NCBI GenBank assembly: GCA_022414725.1
Contig: CM039463.1
Span: 56,477,761 to 56,541,760 of the forward strand
Length of the DNA stretch: 64,000 nucleotides
Direction: 5' to 3'
Source: Microglena sp. YARC
Taxonomy: Eukaryota > Chlorophyta > Chlorophyceae > Chlamydomonadales > Chlamydomonadaceae
Shown here: piece after piece, positions 1 to 10,042 of the stretch
How the letters are laid out: every line of letters begins with the position of its first letter
How positions within the stretch are numbered: the first letter of the stretch is position 1
Made by a program: the position numbers and the translations under genes
The notes under the pieces: model-generated
The model's database searches: none
What the model was told of the DNA's origin: nothing
The model's input: only the letters and a program-made list of their open reading frames with translations

Positions 1-1431
1 TCTGCACGCACCTCTGCTGCTGGTGCCTCCCTGGAACCCCCTCCGCCTCCGCCGGTGGAGCTGCCTCCTGCCCCTGGCCCTCCTCCTATGCTATATACGC
101 GGTCATGCGAATCTTGGGAGCATCTGCTCACTGGTGGATCTCCTCCGACTTTGAACTTGCGGGACTACCGCCTGATCAACCAGGATCGACGGGATGGTGA
201 GTCCTTGAACCGCTCTTTGTACGGTCGGATGGATATGCAGGCTACAATGGCAAATGTTAGTGTGAAGCTGAGGCATCGCCGAGTGATGGCTTTCTCTGAG
301 CTTGGTACCAGGTGTCGTTCTTTTCTTGGTCCAGTCACTTCTGGGATTCTGTATCCCCCAGATCATGGTGTTTCCTTTGGTGGTACGAGGCGTAGTGATC
401 ACGAGAAGCTTGGTTATCAGTTTGTGCGAGTGCCTGTCCCTCGGTGTCCTGTTAGCCCAGATTTCGAGCTGCTTATGAGTGTTGCGAGGTCCATTCCTGT
501 GATTAGGAACATAGACGACCAGCGCGCTCTTGACGCTGGTCTTGCTGCGGAGTATTTCATGGACATTCGTAGGTCCTTGGCTCCTGTCCCTTCTGCGAAT
601 GGAGCTGGGTCTAATACCCTCATTCATGGTGAGTCTCGGTTTGATCCTGCACTGTTGGGTTTCAGTGCACTGCCTCTCGAACGTCAGGAGTTCATGTGTT
701 TAACTATGATGCTCGCGAACATGGAGGACGATATGGTCAAGGTATACCAGGACTTTGCCACCCCTCGGGATATCCTTTTGGATATCCGGAAGACGCAGTC
801 TGATGCCCTTGCCTCTAGAGTCCCTCTCATGCGTATCGAACTTCATAATGCGCACATGGGCCCTTCTGACCGTGTCGATGATTTCTTTCGCATGGTTCGC
901 AGTCTGTGCACTGACCTCCGCAGTGCTGGACATCCTGTCACTCAGCGCCACGCCATGGAAACCATTGTGAATGGGATCCGTTTGATCCGATTTGAATCGC
1001 TGCGGATCCAGTACGGTATGATGTTGGCTAACAGACAGACTGTAGATTACTGGTCTTGTCTGGAGGCATATCGGTCTCTCGACATTTTGAACATTGCTCT
1101 CCCCAGGTCCGACTCCAGGCATCCTGGTTGGTCCCGGGACGCTCCCCAGGTTCCTGCCATTGCTGCGTTTCAGCGTGGGCAGGGATCTGGTTCTCAGGGT
1201 TCTGGTTCCAACAAGCGACGTCTGGATTGCACTTGGGGCCCATGCCTCAGCAAGACGACCCACTCGGAGGATCGCTGTTTCACGAAGCATCCGCACCTGC
1301 GTAAGACCAAGCCTGGTGCACCGGTTACCAATCCGGTGCCCATGGCCTTGGCCCTTCCAGGTGTGCTTACTCCGCGGCAGCTGGCCTCCTTGCAGGCTCA
1401 GATTGATGGGTATGCTTTGGACAAGAAATAG
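1..1431 (+). CDS. gag: Copia Gag polyprotein, N-terminus outside window
   Basis: Gag forms the virus-like particle that packages element RNA. The frame is open from the first base and matches the 694-residue Gag of copy 2 from about residue 220. A Pro-rich stretch (PPPPPVELPPAPGPPP) precedes a helical region (around PLERQEFMCLTMMLANMEDD) like the UBN2/gag-polypeptide region of copia elements. Near the C-terminus is a zinc-knuckle-like C-x4-C-x5-H-x4-C (CTWGPC...H...C), looser than the canonical CCHC spacing. The ORF ends at a UAG that lies in the same frame as pol, with no frameshift between them. Confidence 0.9.
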   Translation, partial: SARTSAAGASLEPPPPPPVELPPAPGPPPMLYTRSCESWEHLLTGGSPPTLNLRDYRLINQDRRDGESLNRSLYGRMDMQATMANVSVKLRHRRVMAFSELGTRCRSFLGPVTSGILYPPDHGVSFGGTRRSDHEKLGYQFVRVPVPRCPVSPDFELLMSVARSIPVIRNIDDQRALDAGLAAEYFMDIRRSLAPVPSANGAGSNTLIHGESRFDPALLGFSALPLERQEFMCLTMMLANMEDDMVKVYQDFATPRDILLDIRKTQSDALASRVPLMRIELHNAHMGPSDRVDDFFRMVRSLCTDLRSAGHPVTQRHAMETIVNGIRLIRFESLRIQYGMMLANRQTVDYWSCLEAYRSLDILNIALPRSDSRHPGWSRDAPQVPAIAAFQRGQGSGSQGSGSNKRRLDCTWGPCLSKTTHSEDRCFTKHPHLRKTKPGAPVTNPVPMALALPGVLTPRQLASLQAQIDGYALDKK

Positions 1432-3150
1432 GAGGTACGCTCTGTCCTTTTCTCTTGCACTGCGAAATTTTCAAATGTCTGCAGCCCGAGCCTGTCTGAG
1501 GGTGTCTGGCATGTTGATTCTGGAGCTGGGATGTCAATCACAGGTGATATGTCTTTGTTCACTGTGTTTCATGCTTCTGAGACTGGGCCAGCAGTTAAAT
1601 TTGGTGATGGTGTGGTTCAACGGTCTGTGGGTCAGGGTTCTATTGTGTTATGTAGTGATTGGTTACCAACACCAATCACTTTAACCAATGTTCTCTACAT
1701 CCCACACTGTCCGGTGAACCTCATGTCAGTAAATGCTGTTGCCCATGCTCACAACTGCAAGATTTCTTTTGATAGTCTTAGTTGTACTGCCACACAGGGC
1801 TCTTCTGTTCTGTGGTCTTTCCCTGCCTCCAGTGATGGTGTGTACAAGTTTGCATGTAGGCCTTGTCACACCCCTCGTGGCCGTTTGTATGGTGCTGAAG
1901 ATTATCCAGCTTTTGCTCTTGATGTTGATGAGGATGGTGGAGTTGTGATCCCTACCACTCCTGAATGGTTGTGGCATAGGCGGCTGGGTCACCCTGGCTA
2001 TGATGCCATGCACAACCTTGTAAGGAAGGGTTTGGTTCAGAACTTACCCCTCACTCTCCAACAGGTGCAAAGACTGTCTAAGATCCCATGTGATGCTTGT
2101 CAGAAGGCAAAGGGAAAACGTATCCCTTTTCCTAAAGAAAGCAAAACTAGGATCCGTGCCCCATTACAACGCCTTCACTTGGACATCATGGGGCCATTTA
2201 ATATTAGGGGCTTGCGTGGGGAGTTTTATGTTCTGTGTCTCACTGACCAATACTCTGGCTATGCTGAGGTCTTGTGCTTGAGAACCAGGGATGAAGCTCC
2301 CTTAGCAGTTCAAACTACCATCCTCAGATGGATGACTCAGCTGCATGGATTTGTTTTCAAGTGTCTTAGGTCTGACAGGGCTAAGGAATTTCTAGTGAAG
2401 TGGTTCGAGGATTGGTTAGAATCGGTTGGTGCTGTGCATGAATTGTCCATGGCTTACACTGCTCAGCAGAATGCGACTGTGGAACGGTACAATGGGGTCC
2501 TTCAGAACGTAGCTAGGAGCATTCACTTGGAGTCTAAGCTCACTAAGTCCTTCTGGCCCTATGCCTTCCTCGCCGCGTGTTACCTACGCAACCGGCTGCC
2601 TAATCAGGGTGACAAGACTCCTTATGAGTTATTCTTTGGGGTTCTACCTGATGTATCGTTATTGCGCGTGTTCGGGTGCCCATGCTATGTTACCTTGGTG
2701 AATGGGAAGAAGCGCAATAAGCTTGACGAAAGGGCGTTATCTGGTAGACTGGTTGGGTATTCTCTGGTGAGTAAGGGTTATTTTGTTTGGGTTCCTAAGT
2801 TGCGCCAGGTGGTAGAGAGTCGTGATGTGCTCTTCTATGAACAGTTTAGCTATAACTGTATCCCTGGGCTTTTTCCCTATGATGGATCTCAGTATTTTTC
2901 TCGCACCCCTGCCGCTATCATCGGTAAAGGGCTTGATACTACTGACAATGTCCTGGGCCCTTTACCAACCCCGATTGTTGACCGCTTTACTGGTCATGGG
3001 ATGACGATGCGTCCCAGGCCAGGTAATGATGGTGCTGTATCGCGTGCGGCGGCATTGGGCCAGGGGGAGTCTGATGTTCCTTCAAGCTCTAATTTATTCG
3101 AATCTCAGGGGGTCGCCGGGCCTTCCTCTGCGCCACGTTTCGTCGGTTAA
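1432..3150 (+). CDS. pol: Copia Pol, protease and integrase part, ended by a nonsense codon
   Basis: This reading frame continues directly from gag after the UAG at 1429-1431. The aspartic protease motif DSGA occurs about 28 codons in (WHVDSGAGMS), followed by the gag-pre-integrase zinc-binding H..H..C..C region (WHRRLGH ... CDACQKAK). The integrase core shows its acidic triad in LHLDIMGP, LRSDRAKEF and QQNATVERYNG. The first ATG (1531) lies after the protease motif, so expression by readthrough from gag is more likely than by internal initiation. The ORF stops at TAA 3148-3150; copy 2 has GAA there and stays open, so the stop is a lesion of this copy. Confidence 0.9.
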   Translation, partial: EVRSVLFSCTAKFSNVCSPSLSEGVWHVDSGAGMSITGDMSLFTVFHASETGPAVKFGDGVVQRSVGQGSIVLCSDWLPTPITLTNVLYIPHCPVNLMSVNAVAHAHNCKISFDSLSCTATQGSSVLWSFPASSDGVYKFACRPCHTPRGRLYGAEDYPAFALDVDEDGGVVIPTTPEWLWHRRLGHPGYDAMHNLVRKGLVQNLPLTLQQVQRLSKIPCDACQKAKGKRIPFPKESKTRIRAPLQRLHLDIMGPFNIRGLRGEFYVLCLTDQYSGYAEVLCLRTRDEAPLAVQTTILRWMTQLHGFVFKCLRSDRAKEFLVKWFEDWLESVGAVHELSMAYTAQQNATVERYNGVLQNVARSIHLESKLTKSFWPYAFLAACYLRNRLPNQGDKTPYELFFGVLPDVSLLRVFGCPCYVTLVNGKKRNKLDERALSGRLVGYSLVSKGYFVWVPKLRQVVESRDVLFYEQFSYNCIPGLFPYDGSQYFSRTPAAIIGKGLDTTDNVLGPLPTPIVDRFTGHGMTMRPRPGNDGAVSRAAALGQGESDVPSSSNLFESQGVAGPSSAPRFVG

Positions 3151-5142
3151 GTCGTAGGATTAGGACAGCCTCGGGTCATAGTGGAACCTAGTACAGGTCC
3201 ACTGCCCACTAGTCGCCACCCCCCGTCCACCTATTCGGATAGCTCGCGGGAGTTGTTGATCACTTCACCCCCTGCTATACCTGGTGGTTTATACCGGACC
3301 AGGCATTGCGACGATGTGGCCGTCACAGATGATGTGAGTGATGACCTCGAACACTGGTCCGGGTCAGATACTGCGTATGGCTGGGGTGTTCCAGTGTACC
3401 CAGGCTTCGACGATTTAGAGGCAAAGGAGGCCGGCCTTGTTCAACCACGCATGAGTGCTGCGCTGGGGGCTTTATTACCGGTTACTGCTGATACTGCTGA
3501 TATCCCCGCTGCCCATGTACAAGTACACTGCTTGTACGTGGGGGCTTTTATTTCTACCTCTACTGAACTCTCTTATAAAGCTGCAATGTTACCTACCAAC
3601 CCAGACAGAGATCTCTGGCTGCAGGCTATGAAGGATGAGATGGCCTCCCTCCATGCTCATGGCACTTGGGTCCTCACTCCACAGCCTCCTAGGCAGAGGA
3701 TTCTATCTGGCAGATGGTTATTTGTCAAGAAACATGGGGCTGATGGTTCTTTGCGTTTTAAAGCTCGTTTTGTAGTTCGTGGTTTTCTGCAACGTCCTGG
3801 GCTGGACTACCATGATGTATATGCCCCCGTCTCCTCTAAAGCAGGTCTTCGTGTGCTCCTTGCTGCCATCACTCATAGAAAAATGTTTGTGAGGCAGCTG
3901 GACATCAAGACTGCATTCTTGAATGCCAAGCTGGAACCTGGTCTGGACCTGTTCTGCTACCAGCCTGAGGGCTTTCATGAACTTGGTCCTGACAATGTTC
4001 CCCTTGTGTGCAAGCTAATTAAATCTCTTTATGGTTTGAAGCAGGCACCCAGGGCTTGGAGCAAAGATGTAAAGCAGGTTTTGGTTGCCCACGGTTTTAC
4101 CATGTGCAAAGCTGAACCTGCTCTGTATTTCAGGAGGGATTCTACTGGTGGGTGGAGCTATGTCCTCACCTATGTGGATGACTTTATCTGTGCTTTTAGT
4201 GAGCTGCATAGGTATGCCTTGCTGATCAAGGCTATGGAAGCAGCTGGGTGGGAAGTCAAGGAAATGGGTGTACCTGTCCAGTTCCTTTCATTGGACATGA
4301 CTTGTACACTTGATTCTGACGGCAGGTGTGTTAAGATCGACCTCTCCCAGCACTCCTACATTGTTGAGCTGGTGGAGCAGTTTGGTCTCACTGCTGCTAC
4401 CGAGCCCAAGTTTTCAGTTCCCATGTCCAAGTGCACTGTCACTGATCCTCCTGGAGAACCTCTGGCCTCTAATAGCCAGTACCTCTCTCTTGTGGGGGCT
4501 TTGCTGTACCTGGCTACCTGCACAAGGCCTGATATTTCTTTTGCTGTTAGCTACCTGTCCAGGTTTTCTGCTCAACCCACTGCCCCCCTGTGGGCTGCAG
4601 CCAAGCGCTTGCTTTTGTATTTGAGAGAACATTCCCATCTGGGCCTCACTTACACTCACAGCCCTGGTTTCTCTTTTACTGTCTTTAGTGACTCATCCTT
4701 TGCTGATGATGGGTCTGACAGGAGATCTCAGACTGGCTATGCTGTGCTTGCTGGAGGCTGCCTTGTGAATTGGATGAGCAAAAGGCAACCCACTGTTGCT
4801 GTTAGCTCCAGTGAGGCTGAGTATCAGGCCCTGTCTCAGACTGCCAGGGAGGTGCAATGGTTGAAAAAGTTGAGAATTGATCTAGGTCTGCCTTGTGACC
4901 TGGTCACCATTCAGGGTGACAACTTGGGGTCCTTGAGCTGGGCCAATGACTGTCAGCTGCTCCCTCGCAACAAGCACATTGATGTCATCCATCACTATAT
5001 CCAGGAGCTGGTGGAGGATGGCCAGGTGGATGTTGCCTATGTTAACACTAAGGACAACTGTGCTGACCCCTTCACCAAGCCCCTTGATCCTATGGTGTTC
5101 TGGCGTTTCATTCGCATGTTTGGAATGACTGCTTCTCCTTAA
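3151..5142 (+). CDS. pol: Copia Pol, reverse transcriptase and RNase H part
   Basis: This is the same frame as the preceding pol segment, downstream of the nonsense codon. Reverse transcriptase motifs are clear: GRWLFVKKHGADGSLRFKAR, QLDIKTAFLNA, SLYGLKQAPRAW and the catalytic YVDD in LTYVDDFI. RNase H follows, with the acidic residues in VFSDSSFADD, SSSEAEYQAL and IQGDNLGSL, ending in the usual copia terminus (NKHIDVIHHYI ... CADPFTKPL). The enzyme would copy element RNA into cDNA in the particle. Without readthrough of 3148 it has no natural start; GTG at 3181 is only a formal ORF start. Confidence 0.92.
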   Translation, partial: VVGLGQPRVIVEPSTGPLPTSRHPPSTYSDSSRELLITSPPAIPGGLYRTRHCDDVAVTDDVSDDLEHWSGSDTAYGWGVPVYPGFDDLEAKEAGLVQPRMSAALGALLPVTADTADIPAAHVQVHCLYVGAFISTSTELSYKAAMLPTNPDRDLWLQAMKDEMASLHAHGTWVLTPQPPRQRILSGRWLFVKKHGADGSLRFKARFVVRGFLQRPGLDYHDVYAPVSSKAGLRVLLAAITHRKMFVRQLDIKTAFLNAKLEPGLDLFCYQPEGFHELGPDNVPLVCKLIKSLYGLKQAPRAWSKDVKQVLVAHGFTMCKAEPALYFRRDSTGGWSYVLTYVDDFICAFSELHRYALLIKAMEAAGWEVKEMGVPVQFLSLDMTCTLDSDGRCVKIDLSQHSYIVELVEQFGLTAATEPKFSVPMSKCTVTDPPGEPLASNSQYLSLVGALLYLATCTRPDISFAVSYLSRFSAQPTAPLWAAAKRLLLYLREHSHLGLTYTHSPGFSFTVFSDSSFADDGSDRRSQTGYAVLAGGCLVNWMSKRQPTVAVSSSEAEYQALSQTAREVQWLKKLRIDLGLPCDLVTIQGDNLGSLSWANDCQLLPRNKHIDVIHHYIQELVEDGQVDVAYVNTKDNCADPFTKPLDPMVFWRFIRMFGMTASP

Positions 5143-5517
5143 ACCAAATTTTTGGGTACATGTATTCTAGAATTTTGGTTACATGTATTCTGGAATTTTT
5201 GGTTACATTTAGAGTTTCTTTAAGTTATCATTGATTGGCATTAGGTTCCTATTCCCGGATCGGGTTTTCTATACCGTTGTTACCCGACTTTGATATTTAG
5301 TTGTCCTCTTATATCCACTTGGCAAATTTCGATTCTTTGCCTTGCTTCATACCTTCCCTTACACCCTTCGGGTTTCATTTGAAGTTTCTCTCGATTTTTA
5401 TTTTTCGGAGTTCTTTGATTTTTTTTTTTTTTTTTTTAATTTGTTACATATAGTTCTATGTCACCAGTGCCATAGGTGGAGTAGTACTATTGTATGTCAC
5501 CTGTGTCATAGGTGGAG
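5143..5517 (+). other. Copia copy 1 3' noncoding region with duplicated polypurine-like tract
   Basis: The segment between pol and the LTR is AT-rich. It contains repeated TTGGTTACAT motifs, a long T run near 5420, and two copies of a CATAGGTGGAGTA block about 40 bp apart. The second block directly abuts the LTR start and is the probable plus-strand priming site. The same arrangement precedes the 3' LTR of copy 2. Confidence 0.6.
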
Positions 5518-5841
5518 TATCAGCATGTATAGCGGTGCTCTCACGCGTTTTATGACTTGGTGACTACTTATGTACTCCCTTAGAACTATCGGCTCTCCTG
5601 AGCCAGCTTCCCGTGGGACTGAGTCATCTTGAGATGACTCAGTGGCAGCTTCCTGTCACCTACGTCTCCGGTCTGATCTGTACCCTGTTAGGTTCCTGTC
5701 TACCGCCTCCTTTCACCACAGGTGCCCCTTTATGGGTCTCCTGTGTCTGTAACGTTATCCTTGTCTCCGTGTATAGATTGGTGCGTCTGTTCCGCTGCTT
5801 TAATCTACTGTCCACTCTACCGGAGTGATTTCAAGCTGATA
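5518..5841 (+). repeat. 3' LTR of copia copy 1 (324 bp)
   Basis: This is almost the same as the two LTRs of copy 2. It begins TATCAGC and ends GCTGATA, a perfect 7-bp terminal inverted repeat instead of the usual TG...CA. It holds a perfect 26-bp inverted repeat at 5618-5643. Short ORFs inside it are not genes. Confidence 0.95.
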
Positions 5842-5953
5842 ATTACATAAATACATGACATAATACATCAACAATGCTGGAGATCATGACATAAATACAT
5901 GACCATATGTCAACATCAACATCAACATCAACAACAACAATACCGTCGCTGTC

Positions 5954-6421
5954 ATGGAAATGACTGGTACACCACAGGACATGGCACAGGGCCGCCTTAT
6001 GATCGAATTCCGTGGTGAGCGCAAGCAAATGCCGCGTCTACGAGGTTGGTTGAGGCCGGGAGCCGATGGGCTTTGGTGCAACATCTCTAGTATCGAGCCA
6101 AGACTTCGCTTCAAGTACGTGGACCATGTTACATTCGATGACGATATGTGGGAGTGCAACGCAGTATGGTTGCATTGCCTACATTTACCCAACGGATCAA
6201 TTTATACAGCGTCGGTCTTTGAGATGCTGAAGGAGGCAGTCAACATTTTGTCACACACACCCGGTGCTGCAAGGTACACACTCCTCGACTCGCATGATGA
6301 TGCGCACCGTTTGGGAGGAGCGCACCTAATTCTCACAAGGGGTTGGTCATTCGTTTTCTACGCCATGACCGGGAGCAGGTTAGGGGGCAAGGTCTTACTG
6401 GCCGTAGCAAGGCCAAAGTAA
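5954..6421 (+). CDS. Hypothetical protein, 155 aa
   Basis: This ATG-started ORF lies just after the copia LTR and an AT-rich leader with CAA/CAT repeats. The product is globular-looking, Trp- and Arg-containing (WLRPGADGLWCNI, TRGWSFVFYAMTG) and has no signal peptide or membrane segment. I do not recognise a family. The composition is balanced and codon use is not repeat-like, which favours a real or recently real gene, but nothing independent supports expression. Confidence 0.4.
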   Translation: MEMTGTPQDMAQGRLMIEFRGERKQMPRLRGWLRPGADGLWCNISSIEPRLRFKYVDHVTFDDDMWECNAVWLHCLHLPNGSIYTASVFEMLKEAVNILSHTPGAARYTLLDSHDDAHRLGGAHLILTRGWSFVFYAMTGSRLGGKVLLAVARPK

Positions 6422-6471
6422 GTAGTCCTCGGTGCCCGTCTTAAGCCTGTTTGACCATATAGAATTTTATA

Positions 6472-7041
6472 TTGTACCTCCGCTCCGGCAATCAATGTAA
6501 TGTAATGTTACGTAATTGGAAGTTGAAACGCTATCTTGCGCTTATTCTGGACAACAAGTGGAAAGCTATACTTTATAAACAATCAATCAATATGATTGAC
6601 AAGTGTTTTTCTCTACTAATACCTATCTGCATCGCTACCTTCGCTTTTATTTACATAGCTCGACTGAAGATTGAGATTGAGACTGAGCGCGCTAGAAATA
6701 AGGCAGATGCTGCTCGACTGAAGATTGAGCTTGAGATTGAGACTGAGACTGAGCACTCTCTAAAGAAGGCAGATGCTTCTCGAGTGAATAGTCTGGAGAT
6801 TGAGCTTGAGACTGAGCGCGCTCGAAATAAGGCATATGTTGCTAGACTGAAGATTGAGACTGAGCGCGCAGAAGCACTTGAGAAGCAACTGAGGTACGAA
6901 CTGTCAAGCATGACTGCCGAGCAATGGAATTCCCTGAACGATCATGACAGGCGTCTCAATGAGGATCTTTGCAAACAATACGGAATCCCCTTCCCCAACA
7001 TTCAGGAGTCATTCCTCGATTCCGCGATTCATCTTTCATGA
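6472..7041 (+). CDS. Coiled-coil protein with N-terminal membrane anchor
   Basis: The 189-residue ORF has one hydrophobic segment (CFSLLIPICIATFAFIYI, about residues 45-62), then a long charged coiled coil built from repeats of the type ARLKIEIETERARNKADA. An inner ATG at 6592 would put the membrane segment at the very N-terminus as a signal anchor and is a sensible alternative start. The DNA at about 6850-6951, coding KIETERAEALEKQLRYELSS and what follows, occurs again on the minus strand as the N-terminus of the RFC1-like ORF near 42410-42514. The function is unknown; it may be a membrane-tethered structural protein. Confidence 0.5.
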   Translation: MYLRSGNQCNVMLRNWKLKRYLALILDNKWKAILYKQSINMIDKCFSLLIPICIATFAFIYIARLKIEIETERARNKADAARLKIELEIETETEHSLKKADASRVNSLEIELETERARNKAYVARLKIETERAEALEKQLRYELSSMTAEQWNSLNDHDRRLNEDLCKQYGIPFPNIQESFLDSAIHLS

Positions 7042-7059
7042 GCGCATGGGGACACGTGT

Positions 7060-7510
7060 CGTCTCAAGCAGACGTCTGCTTAACCAACTATTTCGGGAGC
7101 ATGAAAGAGGAATCGCGGGACCCACGGAGTGGGGCAGGGGAATTCAGCTGCGGACTCGCGGAAACACGTGTCCTAGGATCTGACTTGTCCATCGGAGGAC
7201 ACACGCAAACGGCGGAACACTGTCGAATGTATCGGAGGACACACGCAAACGGCGGAACACTGTCGAATGTATCGGAGGACACAAGAGGCCGAACACCGTT
7301 CGTCCATTCATTCTCACACACACCAAGGCGGCTTTCTCAAGCAGACCCCCCGTTCGTCCATTCATTCTCACACACATATGCCACGGCGGCTTGCGCATGC
7401 CCCCCCATTCGTCCATCTGTTTCCACAAGACACCACGGAGGCTGCGGCGGCGGTTTTCTAAAAACGAGTGTAAACGGAGGGGGGAAAACATTCCCATTCA
7501 TCCGTTTTTT
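7060..7510 (+). repeat. Intergenic block of dispersed short repeats
   Basis: This block contains a GGA-loop hairpin motif near 7117 (GACCCAC-GGA-GTGGGGC), three partial copies of an ACACGCAAACGGCGGAACACTG unit from 7193, and three copies of a GTTCGTCCATTCATTCTCAC unit. The same motifs recur near 12880, 23180, 25008, 28770 and elsewhere. Small ORFs across it in several frames are by-products of the repeats. Confidence 0.7.
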
Positions 7511-7561
7511 ATGAAAAAATATTGAAAATCCAACAGCAGCAGCATCGATAATCGAGTGAAG

Positions 7562-9840
7562 ATGATAGCTTGCAGTCTCACTGAACGCTTTTCGCGCGGC
7601 GCACTCGAACATGTCATGGAGCACTGGGAGTCGTGGGACTTCCGAAAGGATAAGGACAAGTCGAAATCTCTAGACACCATCCACCGATACTTTGCTGCAG
7701 CTGACGGAGACTCGGTCCACGTGGAATACGCAAAGAATAAACACGGAAGGGGGAGGCTGTTTGCGAAACGCGGGCTTTCTATGCAGTGTGTCATGCGGGA
7801 GGTCAGGAACGCGGTGGCGCACCCGTTTTATGTCGATCTCGATTTTGTCAACTGTCACCCCACGCTATTCTCGCAACGCTGCAGGAAACGGGGGGTGGCA
7901 TGTCCGCTCCTCGATCATTACTGTGGAAACCGGACGGAGGTCCTAGGCGACATCAATGCGGACGCGGTGCAGGGGAAGACGGCTGTCCTATCCGTCATGA
8001 ATGGAAGCAAGACTGCCGTATACACGCATCAGGATTCAGTATGGCTGCGCGACTTTCAGAATGAGATGAATCAGGCCAGGGATGAGATCATGGCTCCGGG
8101 AGGCGCGGACGAGTTTTGAATATATATTGCGCGCAAGGACAGGAACACATTTGCATCGGCTGTGAACCTCATGCTATGCGATTTGGAGAACGAGTGCCTC
8201 ATGGCGATGCTAGAATACCTCGACAAAAAATCGTTCAAAGTCGGTGTGCTGGTATTTGACGGAGCAATGGTCGAGAAGAAAAAGGAGTTTGCAGACTCCA
8301 AGGATGGAGGGGTCACGCAGGAGATGCTCGATGAGGCGTCAGATTACGTGTGGGACAGGACGGGATACAGGCTTCAAATCAAGATTAAGGACATGACGAT
8401 TGATATGCTGGACGTACCGGCATCTGCGTACATGGGCGCACCCGTACATGCACCTAGGTACGCAGGAGGAGACAACGTTGCAGCAAAGATACTGCTCAAG
8501 GATTTGAGAGGGAAGCTGGTCAAGTCCAAAGGGGCCGTCTTTGGAAAACATGGAGACGTTTGGACCAATGACAAGGATGTCGTCGAATCCTTCATGTTCA
8601 CGGCGTGTCAAAGGGCGAACATTAAGTTTGTCGACGAATCTGGGACTTCAAGGAAGTACAGCTGCCTGTAAACAAAGGCTATCAACATTGTGAAGACGGC
8701 CAAGCACTACATCCCGGTCGACGACAACTTTGTAAAGAAGATATGGGAGTCAAACCTGGGAGTCCTATGCTTCCGAAATGGCGTTTTCAGGTTCCGGGAC
8801 AAGTCATTCGCCCCCTTCTCGGAGAGGCCGGAGGTCATGCCCGTCATTGTCATCGACAGGGACTTTCCAAGCGAGAGGCCGACTGACGAATTATTGGAAC
8901 ACGTCAAGGAGAAGGTGCTCGTATCGACTCTGGGGAAGAGGGGAGGGTCAATACCTACCTTCAGATGATTGCCCGCGCGATGGCAGGGAAGCACGGGGAC
9001 AAGAACTGGGGGATGATGATCGGGGAGCGCAACTCAGGAAAGGGCCTGTTGCAGGCGCTGAATGAGAGGGCCTGGGGTCAGTATGTCAACACGATCGATT
9101 CAAGCGTCCTCATGCTCAACAACTTTACGAACGACGTCAAGTCGCAGGGTTGGATGATCGAGTGTGAGTTCACGAGGCAGACGTACACCAATGAAATCAA
9201 GGTGGATCCAGGGAACAAGCACATCAAGCTGGACGGTGGGCTCATCAAGAAATTTCAATCTGGAGGCGACGTCCTGAAGGCACGCCAGTTGTACGAGAAC
9301 GAGAGGGCGCTCAAGAGCGCTTCACGATTATTCATGAACCTGAATGACCTCCCAGAGATTTCAGCAGTGGATGCTCTGGACACGGTGGTTGTTATAGAGT
9401 TCCCGCACAAGTTTGTCAATCCTAAGGACGTAGATGAGGCAAGGTGGCCCTCGCTCAAGGACGGATTCTGCGCCCGGGAGGACGTGAGGGATGCGTTCAT
9501 ATGGCTCGTGATAGATGCCTTCGATCAAGAGCAGCCACTCAAGATATCTGATGTCGTCAGTCGGGACACAGAGAAGCTCAGGATGGATGAGGGCGACGAG
9601 CTCTCGCTGATCAATGCGCACTTCAAGATAACAAAGGACCTTGCAGACGTCGTGACGGTGGCTGATGTCAACGAGTTTGCAAAGGATAAAAAGATGAAAA
9701 CGCGCGGATTGAGGGGAAGGTTGGAGAAAATGGGGGCAGTAGCGGATCGAATGCGTCAGGAGGGGGGGATTCAAGTTCGTGTACTCAGGAAGATCGTCTT
9801 ATCGCTACTTGGTGATGATATTGATGACATGGGAGTATGA
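7562..9840 (+). pseudogene. Viral-type primase-helicase with SF3 helicase domain, broken
   Basis: Four adjacent ORFs together make one gene. The first (to 8119) has DLDFVNCHPTLF, a motif of replication proteins of large DNA viruses and plasmids. The second (8120-8671) has LVFDGAMVEKK. The third (8672-8968) has FRNGVFRF. The fourth (8965-9840) is a superfamily 3 helicase with Walker A GERNSGKG and a basic C-terminal half. The first three are in one frame, separated by TGA 8117-8119 and TAA near 8669. The third and fourth are joined by one missing base in a G-rich run near 8935-8950. It would unwind DNA and prime replication. A partial second copy near 10.9 kb lacks the TAA. Start is the ATG at 7562; an in-frame GTG lies 6 bp upstream. 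Confidence 0.7.
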
Positions 9841-9862
9841 TTTTACAGAGATGAAGATTGAC

Positions 9863-10042
9863 AATTGTGACAATGTGACAAATGTGACAGGTTATAGACA
9901 TAACTATTATCTGATAGACCTCCTTAACAAAATAGTATGCCATATGTCAATTTATAGTTTGGTAAAATAACTGTCGCATCTGTCACATCTGTCACATTTG
10001 TAGTTCAGATTGGTGAAGGAATCAGGTGGTTGTTGGTTGCCG
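9863..10042 (+). repeat. 180-bp direct repeat, copy 1
   Basis: It begins just after the primase-helicase stop and appears base-for-base the same as 10413-10592. It is AT-rich, with TGTGACAAATGTGACAG near its start and CTGTCACATCTGTCACAT near its end, so its two edges are roughly inverted copies of each other. It was probably the 3' flank of the helicase gene before duplication. Confidence 0.85.

Larger units (their letters stand above)
1..5841 (+). mobile_element. Ty1/copia LTR retrotransposon, copy 1 (5' end outside window)
   Basis: The domain order gag, protease, integrase, reverse transcriptase, RNase H, 3' LTR is that of Ty1/copia (Pseudoviridae-type) elements. The internal sequence is nearly identical to the complete copy at 12956-19898. 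The window begins inside gag, so the 5' LTR and gag start are missing. Pol carries one nonsense change at 3148-3150, where copy 2 has a GAA codon, and is otherwise open, so this copy is one substitution from an intact polyprotein. The element ends with a 324-bp LTR at 5518-5841, followed by unrelated sequence. Confidence 0.95.

Noticed and set aside
103..627. 174-codon minus-strand ORF inside gag (and its copy at 14135-14659)
   Set aside because: Shadow of gag codon usage; conserved only because the two copia copies are nearly identical.
5613..5828. 71-codon ORF (MGLSHLEMTQWQLP...) found in every LTR
   Set aside because: Lies wholly in the LTR, starts in the inverted repeat, and is kept only because LTRs are copies of each other.
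7562..9840. Alternative genetic code (TGA or TAA as sense) to explain in-frame stops
   Set aside because: All three stop codons appear both as interruptions and as natural ends of intact genes in the window; decay or readthrough explains the cases better.
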